DNA of 64,000 bases from Fen-1364 sp049515135 (GTDB taxonomy: Bacteria; Spirochaetota; Spirochaetia; SZUA-6; Fen-1364). Of the stretch, positions 33,548 through 42,387 are shown in pieces; the first letter of the stretch is position 1; each line of letters opens with the position of its first letter. The position numbers and the translations under genes were made by a program. The notes below the pieces were generated by a model, which worked only from the letters and a program-made list of their open reading frames with translations, was not told where the DNA came from and made no database searches. The stretch is from assembly GCA_049515135.1 (NCBI GenBank), contig JBEKUJ010000018.1, positions 8,579-72,578 on the forward strand. Direction: 5' to 3'.

Positions 33548-34999
33548 ATGAAGAGAGTGATTGTGTTCTCTCTCCTGGTGGTCATGGCCATCGTTCTTGT
33601 CTCCTGCGGCAGGGCGAAGGGAGAGAAGGCAGAGCTCATCTGGTACTTCATCGGCAACGGGCCGCAGAAGGACGTTGATAAGGTGGAGGCCGCGGTGGAC
33701 AAGTACATCCAGGGCAAGGGCCTGAATGCCACTGTGAAGCTGGTCTGTTTCGACTGGGGAGCCTATGACACCAAGATGCAGACCATCATCGCGAGCGGCG
33801 AGCCGTTCGACATCGCCTTCACGGCGGTATGGACGAACAACTACAGGAACAACGCCGGCCGCGGCGCGTTTCTCCCGCTCAACGACCTGCTCACCAAGTA
33901 CGCGCCCAAGACCAAGGCGGCCCTCGGCGCGGACTTCCTGGCAGGATCCGCAATCGACGGCGTGAACTATGGCATCCCGGCGAACAAGGAAAAGGCGCAC
34001 AACTGGGGTTTCATCGTCCGCAAGGACCTTGTCGCCAAGTACACGATGGACCTCTCCGGGGTGAAGAAGATTGAGGACATGGAGCCGTTCCTCAAGACAA
34101 TCAAGGACAAGGAGCCCGGGATGTATCCCCTGGAGGCGTGCGTGGGAGAGTCTCCCCGGTTCTTCCTGGATTTCGACAAGCTCGTCGACGACGACATCCC
34201 CATTTCCCTCTATTCGGATAACCGCGACTCGAAGGTCGTCTTCGAGCTCGAAGCCCCCGAGACCATGGCCCTCTACAGGACCATGCACAAGTACTACACG
34301 GCCGGCTACGTCCGCAAGGACGCCGCCACCATCACCGACTTCAACGCCGACGAGAAGGCAGGGCTGATCTTCGCCGCCGCCAAGTCGCTGAAGCCCGGCA
34401 AGGACGCCGAGATGACCAACCAGACCGGCCAGCAGTGGATGCAGATCGACATCACACCGCCGGTCATGTCCAACCGCGAGACCACGGGGTCAATGCAGGC
34501 CATCTCCCGCACCTCGAAGCACCCCGAGGTGGCAATGCAGTTCCTCGAGATGTTCAACACCGACAAGTACCTGAACAACCTCATCAACTTCGGCATCGAG
34601 GGCAGCCACTACGTGAAGGTGAGCGACAATGTGATCAAGGCCGGACCCCAGAATGATCAGTACAACCCCCAGACGGGCTGGATGTTCGGCAACCAGTTCA
34701 TCAACTACCTCTGGTCGAACGAGGACCCCCAGAAGTGGGACAAGTTCCTTGCGTACAACAAGGCGGCGCTCCCGCTCAAGAGCCTCGGCTTCTCATTCGA
34801 CCCCGCTCCGATGAAGACCCAGATCGCGACAGCGAAGAACCTCTGGAAGGAGTTCACCCCGTCCCTTGAGACCGGCACGGTGGATCCGGACAAGGTCATT
34901 CCCCAGGCAATCGCCAAGTACAAGGCCATCGGCATCAACGACCTCAAGGCCGAGGTCCAGAAGCAGTACGACGCCTGGCTCGCGAAGCGCAAGGGCTGA
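33548..34999 (+). CDS. Extracellular solute-binding lipoprotein (LipO/LplA-type)
   Basis: A 483-residue sugar-binding lipoprotein. The signal MKRVIVFSLLVVMAIVLVSC ends in a lipobox with Cys at residue 20. AGAGGAGGA precedes the ATG at 33548. The body is a family 1 type solute-binding fold, and the C-terminal 130 residues match the DUF3502 type (LGFSFDPAPMKTQIATAKNL, EVQKQYDAWLAKRKG). It would hand a disaccharide to the two permeases. A strong terminator-like hairpin follows, so this gene can be made in excess over the downstream phosphorylase. Confidence 0.93.
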   Translation: MKRVIVFSLLVVMAIVLVSCGRAKGEKAELIWYFIGNGPQKDVDKVEAAVDKYIQGKGLNATVKLVCFDWGAYDTKMQTIIASGEPFDIAFTAVWTNNYRNNAGRGAFLPLNDLLTKYAPKTKAALGADFLAGSAIDGVNYGIPANKEKAHNWGFIVRKDLVAKYTMDLSGVKKIEDMEPFLKTIKDKEPGMYPLEACVGESPRFFLDFDKLVDDDIPISLYSDNRDSKVVFELEAPETMALYRTMHKYYTAGYVRKDAATITDFNADEKAGLIFAAAKSLKPGKDAEMTNQTGQQWMQIDITPPVMSNRETTGSMQAISRTSKHPEVAMQFLEMFNTDKYLNNLINFGIEGSHYVKVSDNVIKAGPQNDQYNPQTGWMFGNQFINYLWSNEDPQKWDKFLAYNKAALPLKSLGFSFDPAPMKTQIATAKNLWKEFTPSLETGTVDPDKVIPQAIAKYKAIGINDLKAEVQKQYDAWLAKRKG

Positions 35000-35013
35000 G
35001 AATCACGCTATCA

Positions 35014-35038
35014 GGTCCCCCGCCCTCGGCGGGGGACC
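35014..35038 (+). terminator. Intercistronic terminator/attenuator hairpin
   Basis: An 11-bp perfect hairpin, arms GGTCCCCCGCC and GGCGGGGGACC, loop CTC, is followed by CTTTCT. It lies between the binding-protein stop and the cellobiose phosphorylase start, 43 bp ahead of the ATG. With only a short T-run it may be partial, and it may also protect the upstream mRNA 3' end. Confidence 0.65.
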
Positions 35039-35080
35039 CTTTCTCTGAATGACGCAGCGACTTTCCCTGTGGAGGAGGAG

Positions 35081-37510
35081 ATGGTCTACGGACATTTCGA
35101 CGACGATGCGCGGGAATACGTCATCACCAGGCCGGACACCCCCTGGCCGTGGATCAACTATCTCGGAACGGAGGACTTCTTCTCCATTGTCTCCAACGCC
35201 GGCGGAGGCTATTCCTTCTACAAGGACGCGCGGCTCCGGCGGCTGACCCGCTACCGCTACAACGACGTTCCCTTGGATTCCAATGGCCGCTTTTTCTACA
35301 TCAAGGACGGGGAATCGGTGTGGAACCCGGGATGGCGGCCCGCACGGACCCCGCTTGATTCCTACGAATGCCGCCACGGCCTGGGGTACACGCGGATAAG
35401 CTCCGCGCGCGACGGGGTGTCCGCGGACCTGCTTCTCTTCGTGCCGCCGGGGGCCGACTGCGAGGCGCAACGTCTTGTTGTGAAGAATATCTCCACCGGC
35501 CCGAAGACCCTGGACCTTTTCGCAGTCACCGAGTTCTGCCTCTGGAACGCCCTGGACGACATGACAAACTTCCAGCGCAACCTCTCCACGGGAGAGGTTG
35601 AAGTGGAAGAGAGCGTTGTCTATCACCGCACCGAATACCGCGAGCGGCGGAACCATTTCGCGTTCTATTCCGTCAATGCCTCTGTTGAGGGCTTCGAGAC
35701 GGACAGGGAACGGTTCACCGGGCTGTACGGCGGGTTCGACAGGCCGGACGCGGTCATGCGCGGGTGCCTCCCGGGCACCGTGGCCAGCGGCTGGTCGCCC
35801 ATTGCCGCGTTCCACCTGAAGCTCGCGCTCAAGCCGGGTGAGTCCCGCAGCCTGGTCTTCCTCCTTGGCTACGTGGAGAACCCCGACGCGGAGAAATGGT
35901 CCAAGCCCGGCGTCATCAACAAGGCGCGCGCCTGTGCCCTGCGCGCCAGGTTCGACACTGACGACAAGGTCCAGGCGGCCTTCAAAGAGCTTTCTGCCTC
36001 CTGGCAGGGCCTGCTTTCGAGGTTCAATGTCTCCTCGGGTGACCCGAGGCTGGACCGGATGGTGAATGTCTGGAACCAGTATCAGTGCATGACCACCTAT
36101 ACCATGGCCCGAAGCGCGAGCTACTTCGAGAGCGGCATCGGCCGGGGAATCGGCTTTCGTGACACCAGCCAGGACCTCCTGGGGTGCGTGCACCAGATCC
36201 CCCAGCGCGCGCGCCAGCGCCTCCTGGACGTTGCAGCCACGCAGTTTCCCGACGGCGGCGCCTACCACCAGTACCAGCCCCTCACCCGGCAGGGGAACAG
36301 GGACGTGGGTGGAGATTTCAACGATGACCCGCTGTGGCTCATCCTTGGCGTTGCAGGCTACATCAAGGAGACGGGGGACTGGGGAATCCTGGATGAAGCC
36401 GTCCCGTTCGACAACGACCCGGGCGCGCCGGCGACAATGTTCGAGCACCTGCGCAGGTCGTTCAACCATGTGGTGGAGAACCTGGGCCCGCACCAGCTTC
36501 CGCTGATTGGTCACGCGGACTGGAATGACTGCCTCAACCTCAACTGCTTCTCCACTGACCCGAACGAATCCTTCCAGACCGCTGTCTCACGCGACGGGAG
36601 GACGGCGGAGTCTGTGATGATCGCGGCGATGTTCATACTCATCGGGGAGGATTTTGTCCAGATCTGCAGGAGAACCGGCAAGGAGGCTGCGGCCCGGGAT
36701 GCCGCATCCCGGATCGAGGCAATGCGGAGCGCCGTTCTTGCTCACTGCTGGGACGGGGACTGGTTTCTGCGGGCGTTCGACAGCTTCGGGCAGAAGGTGG
36801 GCTCCCGCGAAAACACTGACGGCCAGATCTACGTGGAGGCCAACGCGTGGTGCTCCATGGCCGCTGTCGGAGCGGACAAGGGCTATCCCCTGAAGGCGCT
36901 GGATGCAGTCAAGGATCGCCTCGGGACGAAATACGGAATCGTGATCCTCGACCCTCCCTACCGTGAGTACCACCTGGAGCTGGGGGAGGTCTCATCGTAC
37001 CCGCCGGGCTACAAGGAGAACGGCGGAGTGTTCTGCCACAACAACCCGTGGGTCATGATTGCTGAGTGCGTTGCCGGCCGCGCAGACAGGGCGTTCGACT
37101 ACTACACAAGGATCTGTCCGGCATACCTGGAGGAAGTGCAGGAGCTTCACAGAACCGAGCCGTACGTGTACTCGCAGATGGTTGCCGGCAAGGCAGCCCC
37201 TCGGCACGGGGAGGCCAAGAACTCGTGGCTTACAGGAACGGCGGCCTGGAACTTCGTGGCGATCTCGCAGTGGATCCTCGGGGTCCGCCCTGAGTTCGAC
37301 GGCCTGCGGATCGAACCCTGCCTGCCCGCCGGGCTGCGCGAGGTGGAGCTGACGCGGAGCTTCCGGGGATGCCGCTATCGAATCCGTGTGAGGAACTCAG
37401 GAAAGCCGGGTCGGGAACACAAGGTCCTTGTTAACGGCAAGCCTGTCCAATCGAACGTCATCCCGCCGGGGGCGCAGGACGCAGAGATTCTGGTCGAGGT
37501 GGAGGCGTAG
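35081..37510 (+). CDS. Cellobiose phosphorylase (GH94)
   Basis: An 809-residue cytosolic enzyme converting cellobiose and phosphate into glucose 1-phosphate and glucose. It follows the clostridial cellobiose phosphorylases closely throughout: MVYGHFDDDAREYVITRPDT start, YECRHGLGYTRI, ASYFESGIGRGIGFRDTSQD, LIGHADWNDCLNLNCFSTD with the catalytic Asp, and SWLTGTAAWNFVAISQWILG. The length fits the family (about 810). ATG at 35081 follows GGAGGAGGAG. It is the last gene of the transporter operon. The substrate call is firmer than for the paralogue at 27903 but still rests on remembered family sequence. Confidence 0.93.
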   Translation: MVYGHFDDDAREYVITRPDTPWPWINYLGTEDFFSIVSNAGGGYSFYKDARLRRLTRYRYNDVPLDSNGRFFYIKDGESVWNPGWRPARTPLDSYECRHGLGYTRISSARDGVSADLLLFVPPGADCEAQRLVVKNISTGPKTLDLFAVTEFCLWNALDDMTNFQRNLSTGEVEVEESVVYHRTEYRERRNHFAFYSVNASVEGFETDRERFTGLYGGFDRPDAVMRGCLPGTVASGWSPIAAFHLKLALKPGESRSLVFLLGYVENPDAEKWSKPGVINKARACALRARFDTDDKVQAAFKELSASWQGLLSRFNVSSGDPRLDRMVNVWNQYQCMTTYTMARSASYFESGIGRGIGFRDTSQDLLGCVHQIPQRARQRLLDVAATQFPDGGAYHQYQPLTRQGNRDVGGDFNDDPLWLILGVAGYIKETGDWGILDEAVPFDNDPGAPATMFEHLRRSFNHVVENLGPHQLPLIGHADWNDCLNLNCFSTDPNESFQTAVSRDGRTAESVMIAAMFILIGEDFVQICRRTGKEAAARDAASRIEAMRSAVLAHCWDGDWFLRAFDSFGQKVGSRENTDGQIYVEANAWCSMAAVGADKGYPLKALDAVKDRLGTKYGIVILDPPYREYHLELGEVSSYPPGYKENGGVFCHNNPWVMIAECVAGRADRAFDYYTRICPAYLEEVQELHRTEPYVYSQMVAGKAAPRHGEAKNSWLTGTAAWNFVAISQWILGVRPEFDGLRIEPCLPAGLREVELTRSFRGCRYRIRVRNSGKPGREHKVLVNGKPVQSNVIPPGAQDAEILVEVEA

Positions 37511-37516
37511 GGTTGC

Positions 37517-37538
37517 CTGAGGGCCTTCGGCCCCTCAG
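37517..37538. terminator. Bidirectional hairpin between convergent genes
   Basis: CTGAGGGCC and GGCCCCTCAG pair around a TTC loop with one bulged base. It lies between the phosphorylase stop and the GNAT stop and overlaps the latter. No T-run follows, so termination strength is uncertain. Confidence 0.45.
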
Positions 37539-38368
37539 ACGCCGTAATAGCTGATCACGTAGTCGGTCACGGGGGCGAAGCCCAGCCTCTCGTACAGGGA
37601 AATTGCCGGCCGATTTTTTTTCTTCACAAACAGGCAGGCCCCTTCCTTTTCCCGCAACACTCTCTTGAGGAGCTCGGACACCACGAGCCGGCCCAGCCCC
37701 ATGCCGCGGACGTCCGGCGCGGTGAAGACGCCGCCGATCTGGTCCACGGTGAACCCTCTTGCATTGGTGGAAGCCTTGGCCAGGGGGACCCCGTCCTTCT
37801 CCGCAATGAAAACCAGCTCTTCCCTCAGCGTCTTCCTCAATAGCTTGAGACACTGGGCATCGTTGAAGTGGCGCGGATCGACAACCACCTCCTCCAGCTC
37901 ATAGGCCCTCTGGAGGGGAAACAGAGCGTCTGCATCCGTTTCGTCGCCCATGCGAACAACGAGCCTGCTGTCCTGCGGCGGGAGGGTCGGCCGCGCGCCG
38001 CCGCGCGAAACGCTCATCAGGAAGTATTCGATTCGCGTGGTCGGGACTGTGGGCATCAGCGCCTCCACTGCGGCTGCCGAGCGGCCCGTTCCCATGATGG
38101 AGTGGATGGTCGGATGCGTATCCCGCAGCATTCGGGGGAGTTCGGGTCCGGGAGAAATGTCGTCTGCAAGAAGGGGAAGGAGAAGGCCGGACGAGGTGAT
38201 GAGGAGGCTGCCCCTGACGCCGCCCCGGGCGTCGCGGGCCACATAGACCGTCTGCCCCCGGCCCCCCGTCCTCAGCCGGGCGGTGAACGGGACACAGAGT
38301 GTCTCGTCTTGGAGAAGGAAGGAGAGGACCGCATCCATGTCGGCGCGCACCGCCGTACGCCAGGTCAT
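37535..38368 (-). CDS. GNAT-family N-acetyltransferase
   Basis: A 277-residue acyltransferase. The C-terminal half carries the GNAT fold: IGGVFTAPDVRGMGLGRLVV is the acetyl-CoA pyrophosphate loop (Q/RxxGxG/A type) at about residue 210, followed by NRPAISLYERLGFAPVTDYV. The N-terminal half is a divergent second domain, as in two-domain GNATs. The substrate is unknown. It is the last gene of the trxB-lipM-GH3 operon; its ATG overlaps the GH3 stop (ATGA). Confidence 0.88.
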   Translation of the reverse strand: MTWRTAVRADMDAVLSFLLQDETLCVPFTARLRTGGRGQTVYVARDARGGVRGSLLITSSGLLLPLLADDISPGPELPRMLRDTHPTIHSIMGTGRSAAAVEALMPTVPTTRIEYFLMSVSRGGARPTLPPQDSRLVVRMGDETDADALFPLQRAYELEEVVVDPRHFNDAQCLKLLRKTLREELVFIAEKDGVPLAKASTNARGFTVDQIGGVFTAPDVRGMGLGRLVVSELLKRVLREKEGACLFVKKKNRPAISLYERLGFAPVTDYVISYYGV

Positions 38369-40059
38369 TGTTTTCCGCTCTCGTCCGTGTGCAGGAAGTG
38401 AACGGGAAGAGTGCCGGTAGGCTTGAAGTCACCCGACAGGGCTGCGAACCCTGCGCGGAAGGAATCCCTCCCGTCCCCGTAGACAGCGATGACAGTGTCC
38501 ACCCAGGGGACCTCTTCGAGGTACACCGGGCTCAGGGCGGATATCACGATGACTTTCCTCGCTGCGCCTTCGAGCTCTTTCAGCACATCGAGGCTGTTGA
38601 AATTGGCAAGGCAGAAGACAATCGCGTCGTAACCCCCTGCCATTGCGCGCATTGCCGCCCGATCATCCGGCCGGGCCTCGTAGAACGGCATGAAAGGAAA
38701 AAGGAAGGTATGTGCCCCGGGAAACCTGCGAAGCCCTTCGTCCAGGAACTCCGGGAACTGTCCCGCAAGAAGGATGCTGCGGCCCGCTGCGGGATGGAAC
38801 GGAAGCTTGGCCGATGCAAGGACCGTGACTGCCCGGGTTGCGCTCTGCGTGAAGAAGTCCCGCGCCCCCGCTGCCGGCACGCGTTCCTTCACCTTCTGCG
38901 GATCCGGGACCTGGGGCCCGTGACCGTCCCGGAAGAAGCGCAGTTTCGTCACCAGGATCCGCCGGACGGATCCCTTCACCGCGGCCTTGAACGCAGGGTC
39001 CTGACGCATCACGCGGATGAGCTCGTCCCATGTCCTGGCCTGGGTGGAGGGCGTATGCGAGATGAGCACCATGTCATTCCCTGCCTCCAGCGCGCGGCGG
39101 CACGCCGCCGGAGTATCGAGGCCTCCCGTGAGGACGCCGTCCATCTCCATGTCGTCGGTGATGATGATGCCCTGGAAACCCAGCCGGTCTCTCAGCACGC
39201 TCTGCAGGAAGAACGGGGAGAGCGAGGCTGGCGTGAGGTTGCCCAGGATCCGCGGGAACGCCAGGTGTCCTGTCATGATGGCCGGGATCCCCTCCGAGAT
39301 GAGGATGCGGTAGGGAACGAGGTCCCGGTCCAGCAACTGGGAAAGCGACACGTCGATGCGGGGAAGCCTGCCGTGGGAATCCTTGTCCGCGGACCCGTGC
39401 CCGGGAAAGTGCTTGGCCGTCGTGATGACTCCGGCTTTCTGCATTCCATTGGCAAATGCCGCGGACAGGAGCCCTGTCTCGGACGGGTCGGAGCCGAAGG
39501 ACCGGGGGCCGATGACGCTTGCCTCCGGGTTGGAATACACGTCGGCGGTGGGGGCGAAGTCCATGTTGATGCCAAGGGCCGCAAGCTCCGCGCCCAGGTA
39601 GTAGCCGGTGAGGTAGGAGTCCTGGGGCGCTCCCCCCGCGCCAAGGGCAAGGTTCCCCGGGGAGATCGAGGTCTCGTCCTTGATCTGGCGCACCCATCCC
39701 CCTTCCTGGTCGGTTGCAACGAACAGGGGGATCCGAAACCTTCCGCCCGCGGCCAGTCCCTGCATGAGCGCGACGTCCCGCGCAAGCGACGTGAGGTCCG
39801 AGACGTTGCGGGGAAAAAGCTTCACGCCGCCGATGTGACGATCCGCAATCCAGCTCTTGATTTCCGGGGAGGGCCCCACTCCCTGGTAGCCCAGGAAGAA
39901 CACCTGCCCCAACAGCTCCTCATCGGTCATCGCATCCGCGATCCGCGACGCGACGGCCGCCGGCGAACCCGGATCGAAGAACCCGAGGCCCCACAACCCG
40001 CCGGCAGCAGCGGCCAGGAGGACGGCTGCAGCCGCCCCTCTCAGTGCGCGAGGTTCCAT
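38365..40059 (-). CDS. Glycoside hydrolase family 3, beta-N-acetylhexosaminidase-like
   Basis: A 564-residue exported or membrane-anchored GH3 enzyme. The N-terminus MEPRALRGAAAAVLLAAAAG is a signal or anchor helix. The catalytic domain has LFVATDQEGGWVRQ, the NagZ-type motif KHFPGHGSADKDSHGRLP whose His acts as acid/base in this subfamily, and the nucleophile in IITDDMEMDGV. A C-terminal GH3 domain follows (about 370-564), making it longer than one-domain NagZ. It would remove terminal N-acetylglucosamine from peptidoglycan fragments or chitooligosaccharides. It overlaps lipM by 19 nt. Confidence 0.9.
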   Translation of the reverse strand: MEPRALRGAAAAVLLAAAAGGLWGLGFFDPGSPAAVASRIADAMTDEELLGQVFFLGYQGVGPSPEIKSWIADRHIGGVKLFPRNVSDLTSLARDVALMQGLAAGGRFRIPLFVATDQEGGWVRQIKDETSISPGNLALGAGGAPQDSYLTGYYLGAELAALGINMDFAPTADVYSNPEASVIGPRSFGSDPSETGLLSAAFANGMQKAGVITTAKHFPGHGSADKDSHGRLPRIDVSLSQLLDRDLVPYRILISEGIPAIMTGHLAFPRILGNLTPASLSPFFLQSVLRDRLGFQGIIITDDMEMDGVLTGGLDTPAACRRALEAGNDMVLISHTPSTQARTWDELIRVMRQDPAFKAAVKGSVRRILVTKLRFFRDGHGPQVPDPQKVKERVPAAGARDFFTQSATRAVTVLASAKLPFHPAAGRSILLAGQFPEFLDEGLRRFPGAHTFLFPFMPFYEARPDDRAAMRAMAGGYDAIVFCLANFNSLDVLKELEGAARKVIVISALSPVYLEEVPWVDTVIAVYGDGRDSFRAGFAALSGDFKPTGTLPVHFLHTDESGKQ

Positions 40060-40844
40060 GCGTCGCTTCCAAACTTTTCAGCCAGAGCTCGGTCCGCTGC
40101 CTGCTGCTCTTCTGCACGGAGGCTCGATTCCTCCGTGGGCAGACATTCGCGGAAAGCAGCGGCAAAGCACGCTTCGACTTCCTCGAACTCCAGCGCCCGG
40201 CCTGCCTGTTCGTTCAGGGAGGAAGGGTCACGCGAATCCGAAGGCTCCTGCGCGGCAAGGTAGCGGAAAACCCGGCGCCCCGGGTTGCTCATGGGGATGG
40301 AGCCATGCTGGAGGATGGCGCTCCGTGTGGTCATCTGCGCGCTGCCGATGAGCTTCCTGCCGTCATCCCCTGTAATCTCGAACTCCCCTGAGGAGCGGAA
40401 GCAGTCCGGGTTTCGAAGATCTCCCTGACGGGAGGCGTTGATGTTTCCATGGACGCCCAGCCGCGCCAGCCCGTGCAACAATATCCTGGCGATGAAATCG
40501 TACACCGTCCGCTTCCTGGAATCGCCGAGCTCCTCCGCGATCACGGCTTTGGACAGCATGACAGCGTAGGTGAGCTCGTCGTCGTGAAGCACCGCATGGC
40601 CCCCGGTGGGCCTGCGCACCAGGGTCACCCCGTCCTGCGCCAGCCTCTCGGGCCGGAGCATGCCCGTGATCCTCTGGAACCTGCCCAAAGAAAGCGTCGG
40701 AGGAGAAAATCCGTATAACCGGACCACGTGCGCGGAGCGGCCGGCGCCGACGGCCTCCGTAAGGGCCTGGTCGATGGCCATATCGAGCCTGCCCTCCATG
40801 CGGGGTTGCACGATGAGGCGGAAAGCCGCCCGCGCGCCGCTCAC
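40041..40844 (-). CDS. Octanoyltransferase/lipoate-protein ligase family (LipM-like)
   Basis: A 267-residue protein of the lipoate/biotin ligase fold. RRPTGGHAVLHDDELTYAV is the family signature, GRKLIGSAQMTTRSAILQHGS the conserved Lys region, and NPDCFRSSGEFEI carries a Cys at the place of the LipM nucleophile. LipM moves octanoyl from acyl carrier protein to GcvH or E2 domains. A lipoate ligase role is the alternative. It starts with GTG at 40844, overlapping the trxB stop (GTGA), and its 3' end overlaps the GH3 gene. Confidence 0.85.
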   Translation of the reverse strand: MSGARAAFRLIVQPRMEGRLDMAIDQALTEAVGAGRSAHVVRLYGFSPPTLSLGRFQRITGMLRPERLAQDGVTLVRRPTGGHAVLHDDELTYAVMLSKAVIAEELGDSRKRTVYDFIARILLHGLARLGVHGNINASRQGDLRNPDCFRSSGEFEITGDDGRKLIGSAQMTTRSAILQHGSIPMSNPGRRVFRYLAAQEPSDSRDPSSLNEQAGRALEFEEVEACFAAAFRECLPTEESSLRAEEQQAADRALAEKFGSDAWNLAH

Positions 40845-41782
40845 GAATACTTTTCCCCCCGCGTCTCATCGATGTATTGTCCGGCCGCGTGGGCGGCCAC
40901 CGCGCCTTCCCCTGCGGCCACGACGAGCTGGCGGAACGGGCTGGCGCGCACGTCTCCCACCGCGTAGAGCCCGCGCACGGGAGTCTCCATGCGCTGGTTG
41001 GTTTCGATATATCCCCCGTCGTCGAGCGGCATGTTCATTTCTTTCACCAGGTCGGTGCGCGGGTCCGAGCCTATGAACACGAAGACCGCCGCTACATCCT
41101 CCTCGAACTCCTTCCGCGTGGTGTTATCTATCAGTCTGACCTTCTTCACTGCCTTGTCACCCTCGATCCTGCGGAGCTCCGTGTTGAATCGCACCGTGAT
41201 CCTGGGGTTGGAAAGCACACGGGCCGCAACGGCCTTCTGCGCGCGGAACCTGTCGCGGCGGTGGATCATGAGGATGGAGTCAGCAAGGTGCGACAGGTAG
41301 GTTGCTTCGTCGCAGGCGGCATCTCCCCCGCCCACCACCAGCATCCGCTTCCCTTTGAAGAACGGCCCGTCGCAGGTTGCGCAGTAAGAGACCCCCTTGC
41401 CGGCCAGCTCGGCCTCGCCGGGGACGCCGAGGGTGCGATGCTTGGCTCCGGTTGCCAGGATGACAGTCAAAGTGGTGATGGGACCCCTGTCGGTTTCTAC
41501 GACAAAGATCCCGTCTTCCCTTCTCACCGCGGAGACGGCCGCGTTCTCTATCTGGGCGCCAAACTTCCTGGCCTGCTCCTCCATCTTCTGCGTGAAGTCG
41601 AAACCGCTCACGGCCTCGGAGAAGCCCGGGTAATTCTCCAGAGTGTCGATCAGGAGGGCCTGGCCTCCCGAGGCGAGCTCCTCCAGCAGGAGCGTGCGCA
41701 GGTTGCCGCGGGCGCCGTATTGGGCGGCCGAAAGGCCGGCCCCTCCCGCTCCAATGATGATGAGGTCCTGGTCGGTTTTCAT
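40841..41782 (-). CDS. trxB: Thioredoxin reductase
   Basis: A flavoprotein of 313 aa from the ATG at 41782, preceded by GGGAG at 6 nt. FAD-binding GAGGAGLSAAQYGARG is at the N-terminus. The redox-active CATCD is at about residue 135, the NADPH-binding GGGDAACDEATYLSH follows, and the C-terminal FAD motif is YAVGDVRASPFRQ. It reduces thioredoxin with NADPH. It heads the overlapping trxB-lipM-GH3-GNAT operon and is divergent from the flagellar operon. Confidence 0.97.
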   Translation of the reverse strand: MKTDQDLIIIGAGGAGLSAAQYGARGNLRTLLLEELASGGQALLIDTLENYPGFSEAVSGFDFTQKMEEQARKFGAQIENAAVSAVRREDGIFVVETDRGPITTLTVILATGAKHRTLGVPGEAELAGKGVSYCATCDGPFFKGKRMLVVGGGDAACDEATYLSHLADSILMIHRRDRFRAQKAVAARVLSNPRITVRFNTELRRIEGDKAVKKVRLIDNTTRKEFEEDVAAVFVFIGSDPRTDLVKEMNMPLDDGGYIETNQRMETPVRGLYAVGDVRASPFRQLVVAAGEGAVAAHAAGQYIDETRGEKYS

Positions 41783-41874
41783 TGCAATCTCCCGGGCGAA
41801 AAGATACCAGATTGCCGCGCTCATGGGAAGGAAAGTTATTCCGACATTGAAGGAAGAAAGAGGAGCAGAAGACT

Positions 41875-42378
41875 GTGGATCAGCAGACGACTGTCCTGGC
41901 GGACGCCCTCACGGGGCATATGGATCAGGAAGCAGAGCTTTTTCTCACGATGGGCCGGGAGATGGATCGCCTCCGGGACTCGGTGATCCAGAAGAAGTGG
42001 ACTGCCGGCCTGGCCATCGCCCAGGACCTGGAGCGGTTTGCCCACAGCATCGAGGATGCCGACGCTGCCCGTGACCAGGCATACACCTCGCTCTGCGCTT
42101 CCCTGGGCCTTGCCCCGCAGGGCGTTTTCTCCTTCCTGCTCCCCCGCGTGGACTTGGCGCGGCGCGCCTCGCTGGAGGAGAGCTGGCGGAACCTCCGCTC
42201 ATCGGTGGTACGCCTTGCCACGGCCACCAACCGGATGCGCTATCTTTCAGAGGCCCTGGCGGGCACGCTCGGCAGGATACTGGAGGAGGTTTTCCCGCAT
42301 CGCAGGGGCAAGATCTATTCCCGTCACGGCACGGCGACCAGCGTCAACGACGCCCTTCTGGTCGACCGCAAGCTTTAG
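41875..42378 (+). CDS. FlgN-like flagellar export chaperone
   Basis: A 167-residue helical protein starting at GTG 41875 with AGGAG 9 nt upstream. It is placed 9 bp before flgK. It has long amphipathic helices (LTGHMDQEAELFLTMGREMD, EESWRNLRSSVVRLATATNR) and the RMRYLSEALAGTL region typical of FlgN/FlgN-like proteins, which keep FlgK and FlgL in an export-ready state. Sequence identity to named FlgN proteins is low, so the call rests on length, helical nature and operon position. Confidence 0.75.
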   Translation: MDQQTTVLADALTGHMDQEAELFLTMGREMDRLRDSVIQKKWTAGLAIAQDLERFAHSIEDADAARDQAYTSLCASLGLAPQGVFSFLLPRVDLARRASLEESWRNLRSSVVRLATATNRMRYLSEALAGTLGRILEEVFPHRRGKIYSRHGTATSVNDALLVDRKL

Positions 42379-42387
42379 GAGGTCAGC

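Noticed and set aside
32990..34999. 669-residue frame spanning the second permease and binding protein
   Set aside because: Its first 180 residues are an out-of-frame reading of the permease; the real binding protein starts at 33548 with its own ribosome-binding site and lipoprotein signal.
38299..40263. 654-residue open frame on the plus strand
   Set aside because: It runs antisense to the GH3 and GNAT genes, which have clear catalytic motifs. Its product is Arg/Gly/His-rich and low complexity, as expected for a shadow frame in GC-rich DNA.
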